From assembly GCA_021821185.1 (NCBI GenBank), contig JAKACU010000032.1:1-20609 (forward strand): 20,609 nucleotides of DNA, given 5' to 3'. Source of the stretch: Bacillota bacterium. GTDB lineage: Bacteria; Bacillota; Bacilli; Alicyclobacillales; SLC66. The position numbers and the translations under genes were made by a program. A model generated the notes under the pieces. That model was not told where the DNA came from and ran no database searches. It saw nothing but the letters and a program-made list of their open reading frames with translations. Each line of letters starts with the position of its first letter. Within the stretch, counting starts at the first letter, position 1. Shown here in pieces: positions 1 through 6,267 of the stretch.

Positions 1-588
1 TTGCACCATTTTGGTACGAATGTCATGTTGGCTATCCGTCGGTTGAACTGGAAAATAGCCACCCTTATTTTTCACTTTATAAGCAAGATTGGGACCTTCA
101 TCAGAACCGGTGTTCCAGTTAGCCTCTGAGGAATCAATTTGATAAAACGCACCTTTTTGCTCCAAAGCAAAACGCACATCATCAAAAATAAAAAATTCCA
201 ATTCCGGACCAAAAAAAGCATCCGAAGCTATGCCAGATTGTTTCAAAAATGCTTCCGCTTTTTGAGCAATAAAACGTGGATCCCGATTATAACGAACACC
301 CGTTGGTTCATAAATATCACAAATCAAATCAAGCGTTGGAACCGCGGTAAACGCATCAACATATGCTGTGGAAAGATCCGGACGCATAACCATGTCACTC
401 TCTTCGATGCCACGGAAACCTTGAATGCTGGATCCATCAAATGCAACCCCATGTGTCAACATATCCTCATCCACTTCAACAGCGGGAACGGTCACATGAT
501 GTTGTCTGCCAGGCATATCTACCAAACGGAAATCCACCATTTGAATTTCTCTGTCTTGGATTAAAGCCAAGATGTCAGCTGCGGTCAT
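1..588 (-). CDS. glnA: Glutamine synthetase, class I-beta type, N-terminal part (runs off the window)
   Basis: Type I glutamine synthetase makes glutamine from glutamate, ammonia and ATP in the cytosol. The window holds the first 196 codons; the C-terminal part is beyond position 1. Visible family motifs are FDGSSIQGF near residue 50, MRPD near residue 68, and FGPELEFFIFD near residue 128, which carries metal-binding glutamates. Between that motif and KGGYFPVQPTDS there is an extra stretch (about residues 138-175) with the SSEANWN-type sequence. Class I-beta enzymes have this insertion and the short B. subtilis-type I-alpha enzymes lack it. The start is the ATG at 586-588, preceded by GGAGAT; an ATG a few bases upstream meets a stop at once. 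A sigma-A-like promoter lies at 628-657. The adenylylation tyrosine region is outside the window. The identity is secure; the beta assignment rests on the insertion. Confidence 0.95.
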   Translation of the reverse strand, partial: MTAADILALIQDREIQMVDFRLVDMPGRQHHVTVPAVEVDEDMLTHGVAFDGSSIQGFRGIEESDMVMRPDLSTAYVDAFTAVPTLDLICDIYEPTGVRYNRDPRFIAQKAEAFLKQSGIASDAFFGPELEFFIFDDVRFALEQKGAFYQIDSSEANWNTGSDEGPNLAYKVKNKGGYFPVQPTDSQHDIRTKMVQ

Positions 589-627
589 ATCTCCATCTCC
601 TACGAGTAATGTAACCAACTGGTCAAT

Positions 628-657
628 AGTATACGATAAAAAATCAAATCCAGTCAA
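628..657 (-). promoter_or_regulatory. Sigma-A-like promoter of glnA
   Basis: On the minus strand, TTGACT (657-652) and TATACT (633-628) are separated by 18 bases and point at glnA, about 40 bases before its start codon. No convincing GlnR/TnrA operator (TGTNA-N7-TNACA) is present in the same gap. I infer the promoter from the hexamers alone. Confidence 0.55.
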
Positions 658-686
658 TGATAAGTGTGAGCTTAGTTGACGCGACA

Positions 687-1877
687 TTAGTCAAAACGCA
701 GTGTTCGGCGGCGCAGAGAAATGCTGAGCACAATACCGATGCCAAGAAAATTCACAATCAAGGACGATCCACCATAGCTCACGAAGGGTAACGTGATACC
801 TGTAGTAGGACTAATAACAAGATTCATACCAATATTTTCAAAAATTTGAAAAGCAAACATCCCTATTATACCCGTGATAACATAAGCACCGAAATCATCC
901 AGACATGTCTGTGCAACACGAACCATCCGATAAAGCATCACCAGGAAAAATAAAATCAGGACACTTGAACCAATAAATCCGAGCTGTTCAGCAATAGCTG
1001 AGAAAATAAAATCCGTCCAGTCAAACGGCACCCAACTTCCACTTGTCTGAGAACCCTTCAACAAACCCTTACCAAAAATCCCACCGGAGCCCACAGCAAT
1101 CTCTGCTTGCATAACCTGGTACCCTGACTGAAGTGGACTGTACGTCGGTTCCATAAACGTGATCAACCGTGCTGTTTGATAAGGACTTAAAAGATGTTGA
1201 TGCTTTAAAACTTGAATGGTTTGATTCGAATACACACTTGTTGCAAGCCCAATAACTAAAACCAATGCGCCCGTGACCGATAAGATCACTTTTAAATGTC
1301 GCTTATTCACATACACCAATAACATGGCATACAAAATGGCCAGAAGTACTAACGCCTGTCCTAATGCCGGTTCTTTTAAAATGAGCAAAAACGGAACAAT
1401 AAATGCAGCAAAAATCGGTACGAGACCACGAAATGTATAATTTGGAAATTCTTTCTCGTTCATACGGGACATATAACCTGCAGTCCAAATAATTACGGCA
1501 AGCTTGGCTAGCTCAGATGGTTGAAAGGTAAGACCCGGGAAAGGAATCCAGCTATGGGCTCCATTTACTCTGTGAAAACCAAAAACGATAACTAACAAAA
1601 AAATAGAAATTCCATACAACCACCAACGTGATTTAATGAGACTCTTATAATCAATAAACATCATGGCAAACATCGCCAAATAACTGATTACCTCATAAAG
1701 AATCTGTCGAATAACGATATGTGGTGGTATCCCCAATAAGGCATTGCCTGTAGATGGATTCGCTTTACCATACGTCGCAGTATAAATGGCAATCGTGCTA
1801 ACAATCGAAATACATACCATGACGGCAATTAGCCAATAGTCCAAATCACGGATATTGCGCTTGATAATAGATTCCAC
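687..1877 (-). CDS. rodA: SEDS-family peptidoglycan glycosyltransferase, RodA-like
   Basis: RodA/FtsW/SpoVE proteins polymerise lipid II into glycan strands in the cytoplasmic membrane, normally with a class B penicillin-binding protein. The product is about 396 residues with roughly ten hydrophobic segments. It has the NGAHSWI motif (Trp at 110), FQPSEL, GSGGIFGKGL, WTDFIF with the presumed catalytic Asp at 289, and the C-terminal LPFVSYGGSSL. RodA rather than FtsW is suggested by the loop that follows FMEPTYSPLQSGYQ and by the presence of an FtsW-like paralogue at 3011. The usual PDLGTA-type motif reads KEPALGQA here (residues 168-175), so its Asp is missing. I prefer the GTG at 1877-1875, 11 bases after GGAGG; an in-frame TTG at 1895 overlaps that ribosome site. 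It lies between dedA and glnA on the same strand. Confidence 0.9.
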   Translation of the reverse strand: MESIIKRNIRDLDYWLIAVMVCISIVSTIAIYTATYGKANPSTGNALLGIPPHIVIRQILYEVISYLAMFAMMFIDYKSLIKSRWWLYGISIFLLVIVFGFHRVNGAHSWIPFPGLTFQPSELAKLAVIIWTAGYMSRMNEKEFPNYTFRGLVPIFAAFIVPFLLILKEPALGQALVLLAILYAMLLVYVNKRHLKVILSVTGALVLVIGLATSVYSNQTIQVLKHQHLLSPYQTARLITFMEPTYSPLQSGYQVMQAEIAVGSGGIFGKGLLKGSQTSGSWVPFDWTDFIFSAIAEQLGFIGSSVLILFFLVMLYRMVRVAQTCLDDFGAYVITGIIGMFAFQIFENIGMNLVISPTTGITLPFVSYGGSSLIVNFLGIGIVLSISLRRRTLRFD

Positions 1878-1898
1878 TGCGCACTCAACCTCCAAGTC

Positions 1899-1925
1899 AT
1901 GATCCTTTTGATCATCTCATGATCA
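1899..1925 (-). repeat. GATC-rich inverted repeat in the rodA leader
   Basis: TGATCAT and ATGATCA arms flank three bases (1909-1925), and a third GATCAT follows just before the rodA ribosome site. The pairing can be extended to CCTT/AAGG with a two-base bulge. There is no clean U tract in the minus direction, so it is unlikely to be a strong terminator of the upstream DedA gene. It could be an operator or a leader hairpin that affects rodA translation. Confidence 0.4.
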
Positions 1926-1942
1926 AGGAAGAATGGCAATCC

Positions 1943-2539
1943 CTAGACGGCTTTGAATGCCTTCTTCAATCCCCAGAAGAGCGCGCCTAAAACAAGGACA
2001 AGCAAGCCACTTAGCAAAAGTTTTTGCTGGACAAAATGTTCGATAAAAGTCAAATGAGGTCCTGCAAAACGTCCTAAAGTAATAAACGTCGTCACCCATA
2101 AACATACGCCTGTATACGCAAAAACCGCATATCGAGTTATGTTCATCTTGGCTAGTCCAGCTGCAATGGCAGTGACATGCCGCACGCCAGGAATAAAAAG
2201 CCCAATTAATAACGAAGCACCTCCGTAGCGATCGAAAAATGTCTCGACAGCCGCTAAACGACTCTCTGACAAACCGATCCGCTTGCCATAATGGACAATT
2301 ACTGGTCGACCGAAAAAACGCCCCATCAAGTAGCTAACGGTAATTCCTGCGGAAGCACCTAAGATACCGGCGAGTAGGGCTGGAAAGTAGGACAGATGTC
2401 CGCGGTACACAAGGTAACCGACTGCTGTTAGCAAGGTTTCGTCTGGCAGCGGCAGACCCACGATGCCGAGCACGAGAATTCCGGACAGACCCATATACCC
2501 GTAATTGTGAATCAAATAAAAGACATAATTACTTGACAT
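1943..2539 (-). CDS. DedA-family membrane protein
   Basis: DedA proteins are polytopic membrane proteins with half-transporter-like re-entrant loops. Some members flip undecaprenyl phosphate or phosphatidylethanolamine, and others support envelope homeostasis. The 198-residue product has hydrophobic segments throughout and the family landmarks GLPLPDE (28-34, with the conserved acidic residue), a GRFFGRP segment (73-79), and FIPGVRHVTAIAAG (115-128). The position that is Arg in many DedA proteins just before F-I-P-G is Leu here; this may be a subfamily trait. The start is the ATG at 2537-2539, with AGAGGG six bases upstream. It is transcribed away from the small gene at 2614 and towards rodA. 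The exact substrate cannot be read from the sequence. Given the envelope-related neighbours, an undecaprenyl phosphate role is only a possibility. Confidence 0.85.
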   Translation of the reverse strand: MSSNYVFYLIHNYGYMGLSGILVLGIVGLPLPDETLLTAVGYLVYRGHLSYFPALLAGILGASAGITVSYLMGRFFGRPVIVHYGKRIGLSESRLAAVETFFDRYGGASLLIGLFIPGVRHVTAIAAGLAKMNITRYAVFAYTGVCLWVTTFITLGRFAGPHLTFIEHFVQQKLLLSGLLVLVLGALFWGLKKAFKAV

Positions 2540-2613
2540 TTGATTCCCTCTTCCGCATTCGCCAAGACAATAGGATGTTTGTCATCATAATGTGCCTTAA
2601 GGAGGTGCTACGA

Positions 2614-2880
2614 ATGATTCCGCGCCCACATTGGCATCACTTCATCGGATCTCCAGTTCTCGTGTATACACCATATTGCGTATACCGCGGTCACTTGACG
2701 GAGATTTCTCCTTCGCATCTTTTCCTGCAAAATGGTATACCCGTGACCGCCTCTATATCACAACAAGAGGCAGAACTAGATCTAGTTCCTGTCTATTTCC
2801 CTGGCGCCGCCCTAGCAGTGCCACTCACGGCGATTGTGGGTATCACAGCGTTGTCCCTTGGAGCTATGGCTATGTGGTAA
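2614..2880 (+). CDS. Small protein of unknown function (88 residues)
   Basis: I do not recognise the family. The reading frame is credible because an ideal AAGGAGG (2599-2605) precedes the ATG at 2614-2616 and a strong terminator follows the stop. The N-terminal half begins MIPRPHWHHFIGSPV and continues with alternating hydrophobic/polar residues (VYTPYCVYRGHLTEI, HLFLQNG) that suggest a small beta barrel, as in Sm-like or SH3-like folds. The C-terminal 30 residues are hydrophobic (VPLTAIVGITALSLGAM) and could form a membrane or packing helix ending at the last residue. It is a single-gene unit, divergent from dedA and ahead of ftsW. The same frame is open further upstream to 2533, but that extension overlaps the dedA start and has no ribosome site. 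The fold is an inference. Confidence 0.7.
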   Translation: MIPRPHWHHFIGSPVLVYTPYCVYRGHLTEISPSHLFLQNGIPVTASISQQEAELDLVPVYFPGAALAVPLTAIVGITALSLGAMAMW

Positions 2881-2886
2881 TAGACT

Positions 2887-2920
2887 GGCGCTGACAATCC
2901 CCTGTCAGCGCCTTGCTTCT
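2887..2920 (+). terminator. Rho-independent terminator after the 88-residue gene
   Basis: GGCGCTGACA (2887-2896) and TGTCAGCGCC (2903-2912) form a perfect 10-bp stem with a 6-base loop, followed by TTGCTTCTTG. It starts seven bases after the stop codon and separates the small gene from ftsW. Confidence 0.85.
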
Positions 2921-2937
2921 TGTCCACCCTAAAAACG

Positions 2938-2954
2938 TATGCAAGCCATATGCA
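2938..2954 (+). promoter_or_regulatory. Direct repeat upstream of ftsW
   Basis: TATGCA occurs at 2938-2943 and again at 2949-2954, an 11-base period with a 5-base spacer. PhoP/WalR-type response regulators bind hexamer direct repeats with this geometry, but the sequence does not match their known consensus. The function is unproven, and no clear promoter hexamer pair is visible before ftsW. Confidence 0.25.
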
Positions 2955-3010
2955 TCTTAGCAGGAAGTTGACCCCTGTTTAGCGAATAATGTTGCATCGG
3001 AGGCGGCTTC

Positions 3011-4240
3011 ATGCAAAGACATAAACCAGATTTCATCTTACTTGTAATCATCTTATCGTTAGTCGCCTTCGGGCTCGTTATGGTGTATAGCGCGAGCATG
3101 GTATGGGCGATAAAAGTAAACGGCACATCGCCATCATACTATTTTGAGCATCAATTATTGACCGCCATTGTTGGCGTGCTTGTAATGACATTGCTCATGA
3201 ATGTATCCTATACTTTTTGGATGAAACATGCCCGAGGCATTTCAATCTTAACCCTATTCGGTGTATTGATCGTATTAATTCCAGGCATTGGGCATAAAGC
3301 CCAAAACGTGCGTCGCTGGATTGGGCCTGTTATCCTACATATGCAACCAAGCGAAATTGCCCTTGTTGGCATCATTATCTACCTTGCCTATATCTATAGT
3401 AAAAACAGGCAAAAGGTACAATCATTCTCCCACGGTGTCATGCCACCTCTTGCCATGGTCGGTACACAATTCGTTCTTATCATTCTGGAACCTGACATGG
3501 GGACTGCGGTCTTACTTTTAGCCACCTCCCTAACCGTCATGTTTGCGGCTGGAATTCGCAAACGCCATGTAGCGACGCTGTCTTTTATCATGGTTCCCAT
3601 CCTGGCCGCTTTTATCTGGTTTGAACGTTATCGCAACATGCGGTTATTGGTGTTTTTGCATCCGTGGAACCCTGCTTATACAAATGATGGCGGATATCAA
3701 TTGCAACAATCACTGATTGCTATTTTTCATGGAGGGTTATTTGGCAGTGGACTGGGACAAGGAGTAGAACCATTTTTGTACCTTCCCATTCCTTATGCAG
3801 ACTTTATTTTTTCGATTATCGTCGAAGAGTTAGGACTTTTAGGCGCTCTGGTTCTTTTTGCTTTTTACAGCGTGCTTATATGGCGTGGCATTCGTATCTC
3901 GCAAAGACTCGAGAATCGCTTTGCATCATTACTTGCCATAGGCATCTCCAGTATGATTGGCTTTGGTGTTTTAATTAACGTGGGCGCAGTTACTGGACTA
4001 TTACCCGTGACAGGCATTCCTCTACCCTTTATCAGCTACGGAGGTACGGCATTATTTGTCAAGTTGTGTGCCATGGGAATTTTGTTGTCATTATCACGAT
4101 ATACCGCGGTACAACCTGTCGCTAGCCTTCAAACACCGACAAACAGCAAAGTGCGCCAACTTCCTCTACCCAGTCAGCGTGTGGCAAGTGCAGAAAGAAG
4201 GAATTATCATAGAAAATCGACTCATACCTTTAGGCGATGA
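3011..4240 (+). CDS. ftsW: SEDS-family peptidoglycan glycosyltransferase FtsW/SpoVE-like
   Basis: The product is a polytopic glycan-strand polymerase of the FtsW/RodA/SpoVE family, used in division or spore cortex synthesis with a class B PBP. It has 409 residues and opens with the FtsW-like MVYSAS. Key elements are RRWIG (Trp103), MQPSEIA, an intact LEPDMGTA motif (Asp162), HPWNPAYTNDGGYQLQQS, YADFIF with the presumed catalytic Asp264, EELG, and LPFISYGGTAL near the C terminus. A basic, Ser/Gln-rich cytoplasmic tail of about 45 residues ends the protein. The start ATG follows CGGAGG by seven bases. The end of the gene overlaps the start of the following hydrolase gene. Sequence alone does not separate FtsW from SpoVE; no division or spore gene lies next to it. 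Confidence 0.92.
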   Translation: MQRHKPDFILLVIILSLVAFGLVMVYSASMVWAIKVNGTSPSYYFEHQLLTAIVGVLVMTLLMNVSYTFWMKHARGISILTLFGVLIVLIPGIGHKAQNVRRWIGPVILHMQPSEIALVGIIIYLAYIYSKNRQKVQSFSHGVMPPLAMVGTQFVLIILEPDMGTAVLLLATSLTVMFAAGIRKRHVATLSFIMVPILAAFIWFERYRNMRLLVFLHPWNPAYTNDGGYQLQQSLIAIFHGGLFGSGLGQGVEPFLYLPIPYADFIFSIIVEELGLLGALVLFAFYSVLIWRGIRISQRLENRFASLLAIGISSMIGFGVLINVGAVTGLLPVTGIPLPFISYGGTALFVKLCAMGILLSLSRYTAVQPVASLQTPTNSKVRQLPLPSQRVASAERRNYHRKSTHTFRR

Positions 4241-5153
4241 CTTATATTATTTTGATCTCTTCGAATTGGGCCAACCATGGCATACATCGGCATATCTCTA
4301 CAATGGTAAAAAGAAAATTCTCATTGAGACTGGGGCATCCCCTTCTCACCAAAAAATTGTCCAAGCGCTTCGTGAACTTGCGTTAAGTCTCGTGGATTTG
4401 GATTACGTTATCCTGACTCATATTCATCTTGATCACGCAGGTGGGGCGGGACTCCTAGCAACAAAAGCGCCACAAGCTAAGTTCTTGTGCCATCCTCGCG
4501 CCAAACGTCACCTCGTCGATCCCACTAAACTAGAACAAAGTGCACAACTTGTCTATGGAGATGCCATGGATCTCATGTTCGGCGAGATCCTACCGATTTC
4601 GGCTGATCGCGTCTTTGCACAAGAAGATGGTACAACGATACGACTTGGTGATAGAACTTTACACTTTATCGATTCCCCTGGGCATGCAAAACACCACATG
4701 TGCATTTTTGATCCTGAAAAACGCGTGGTGTTCTCTGGCGATGCTCTAGGCATTCGTTATCTGTCAAAAAGCACAAACTGGGGCTTTGATGCCATCTTTC
4801 CTTCCACCAGTCCAACAGATTTTGATCCACAAGGTGTGCACTATACCGTATCAAAAATTGCCGCGCTAAAACCGCGAACTGTATTGCACACACACTTTGG
4901 TCCTTCTGACGCAAACGAGGCACTCGAAAGCACCCTTCGTGAATCCATGTTGCTAGCAACCCTGGCAGACGAAACCTTCACGTCAAACCCAACGGAAGAC
5001 GGATTTCAAGAAGCCCTCACAGTGTTTTACCAGCAACGACTTCAAGCTTTGGGGCATAACGCGCATGTCGATATAAGCAAATTAGGCATCGATCTGATGC
5101 TCAATTCGCTAGGATTGCTCTACTATGAAAAGAAAAAACATACGTTGGCCTGA
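4188..5153 (+). CDS. Metallo-beta-lactamase-fold hydrolase
   Basis: This is a cytosolic metallo-hydrolase of the glyoxalase II/lactonase-like superfamily; the substrate is unknown. With the GTG at 4188 as start it has 321 residues. The zinc ligands are visible: HIHLDH (His78, His80, Asp82, His83), His166 in SPGHAKHH, Asp185 in FSGDA and His236 in HTHFGP. A C-terminal helical region of about 80 residues follows. The start is uncertain: no ATG lies near the expected N terminus. GTG codons at 4179 and 4188 have no ribosome site, whereas AGAAGGA (4196-4202) is placed to serve ATT, ATC or ATA codons at 4203-4209. All candidates lie inside the ftsW 3' end, so translational coupling to ftsW is likely. 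No clear terminator follows. Confidence 0.85.
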   Translation: MQKEGIIIENRLIPLGDDLYYFDLFELGQPWHTSAYLYNGKKKILIETGASPSHQKIVQALRELALSLVDLDYVILTHIHLDHAGGAGLLATKAPQAKFLCHPRAKRHLVDPTKLEQSAQLVYGDAMDLMFGEILPISADRVFAQEDGTTIRLGDRTLHFIDSPGHAKHHMCIFDPEKRVVFSGDALGIRYLSKSTNWGFDAIFPSTSPTDFDPQGVHYTVSKIAALKPRTVLHTHFGPSDANEALESTLRESMLLATLADETFTSNPTEDGFQEALTVFYQQRLQALGHNAHVDISKLGIDLMLNSLGLLYYEKKKHTLA

Positions 5154-5173
5154 AAAACGGGGTCATAGGAATA

Positions 5174-5495
5174 TTAATCCAAATGTCTTTGTAAGATATC
5201 CACTAATCTTTGCAATCCCATGATAGAAAATGGGGATCACAATCTCAGAACGAGAATCTGCATCACAGGCAATGTGCCCTGGAAATTGCAAAACATCCTC
5301 AACAACTTGCGGCAATTTTGTCTGAACCGCCGTTCCGCAAACCCCTTTGCCCACAGCAATTCTTACACAAACGGGTTTTCCCTGAAATGGGCCAAGAACC
5401 AATTCGTCATGCTTTAAGAGGTAAAATTCAACCCAATTAATACGATGTAGCGATTTAAATAACAACGCAGATACATTGGCGAGGTTTGATAAAGA
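5174..5495 (-). pseudogene. Decayed free methionine-(R)-sulfoxide reductase (GAF-domain fRMsr)
   Basis: Intact fRMsr proteins (YtsP/YebR/MsrC type, about 155 residues) reduce free methionine-R-sulfoxide with a GAF domain and conserved cysteines. Here the frame from 5495 downward reads NLANVSALLF, NWVEFYLL, LVLGPFQGKPVCVRI, GKGVCGTA and FPGHIACDADSRSEIVIPI, so the three conserved Cys are present. Three defects are seen. First, an in-frame TGA sits directly upstream at 5496-5498 and the first 30-odd residues are missing. Second, after FYHG the main frame turns into unrelated sequence. Third, the expected C-terminal helix GLQRLVDILQRHLD plus stop continues in another frame, ending at 5174, and the GVLDIDSP region between is absent. 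Loss of roughly 65-70 bases with a frameshift explains this. The usual Gly in NWVGFY is Glu. It directly follows gatD. Confidence 0.85.
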
Positions 5496-5508
5496 TCAGG
5501 CATCCTGT

Positions 5509-6267
5509 TCACTTCTCTTTCATCATCATAGTAACACCCAGGCGTTTTAGCATATCATTATGCGCCATGAAAGCTAACTCATCATCAAGTGGCGACAAAG
5601 GTTCAAAGTAGCCTCGATAGCGTAAAGCCTTTTGTAAAAGATGATCGGCGATATGCGGGTTCTTAGGCAACAGCGGTCCATGAATATACGTGGCGACAAT
5701 GCCTTTATACTGAATGCCTTCTAAATGGTCTTCACCATTGTTGCCATGCCCCTGTAAAACCCGTCCAAGGGCAGGATAATTATGATGCGTCCTTCCTCCA
5801 TGGTTTTCAAAACCGACGATCGTCTTTCCTGTAAGACTTCCATCCGCCTGCAACCATTCGATGGCAATATTACCAATCAAACGACTAGGGCCAGCGATCG
5901 AGGCAAAATCGAGCAAAGACAATCCTTTAATGCGCTCTTTATTCGGTAATTCATAGTAAGATCCCAAAAGCTGATATCCTCCACATACCGCAAGGATGGG
6001 TAACCCAGCGTCCACCGCTTCCTGCAAATCCGCTTTATAGCGCAATAATTCTTTACCAACGACAGCCTGCTCTCGGTCGGATCCTCCACCAAGCATCACG
6101 AGATCAGTGGTAGCCAAATCAAGTTGACATCCGAGCTTGACGGGTGTAATTGAAACTTCTATATCCCGCAACATAGCACGCTTAGCCAAGACAGCGAGAT
6201 TACCTTGATCAGCATATAAATTAAGCAACTCTGGAAACAAATGGGCAATTCTAATACATGTCGTCAT
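5509..6267 (-). CDS. gatD: Lipid II isoglutaminyl synthase, glutamine amidotransferase subunit
   Basis: GatD releases ammonia from glutamine and hands it to MurT, which amidates the alpha-carboxyl of D-Glu in lipid II to D-isoglutamine. The 252-residue product is a class I CobB/CobQ-like amidotransferase: LGGGSDREQ near residue 59, the nucleophile elbow AVCGGYQLLG with Cys95, GFENHGGRT at 152-160, and the catalytic His196 in YIHGPLLPKNP. Its ATG (6265-6267) overlaps the murT stop in an ATGA junction, so the subunits are translationally coupled as expected for a complex. Only the remnant of the sulfoxide reductase gene follows. Length and motifs are normal. Confidence 0.95.
   Translation of the reverse strand: MTTCIRIAHLFPELLNLYADQGNLAVLAKRAMLRDIEVSITPVKLGCQLDLATTDLVMLGGGSDREQAVVGKELLRYKADLQEAVDAGLPILAVCGGYQLLGSYYELPNKERIKGLSLLDFASIAGPSRLIGNIAIEWLQADGSLTGKTIVGFENHGGRTHHNYPALGRVLQGHGNNGEDHLEGIQYKGIVATYIHGPLLPKNPHIADHLLQKALRYRGYFEPLSPLDDELAFMAHNDMLKRLGVTMMMKEK

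Noticed and set aside
139..564. 141-codon plus-strand open frame
   Set aside because: It is antisense to the clear glutamine synthetase frame, has a basic, low-information composition and no ribosome site.
606..630. Possible GlnR/TnrA operator before glnA (TTACA half-site with a TTGAC partner)
   Set aside because: Only the right half matches TGTNA-N7-TNACA; the left half does not.
5163..5465. Treating the sulfoxide reductase frame as an intact 100-residue gene
   Set aside because: It lacks the family N terminus and the GVLDIDSP region, ends in out-of-frame sequence, and the real C-terminal helix is found in another frame.
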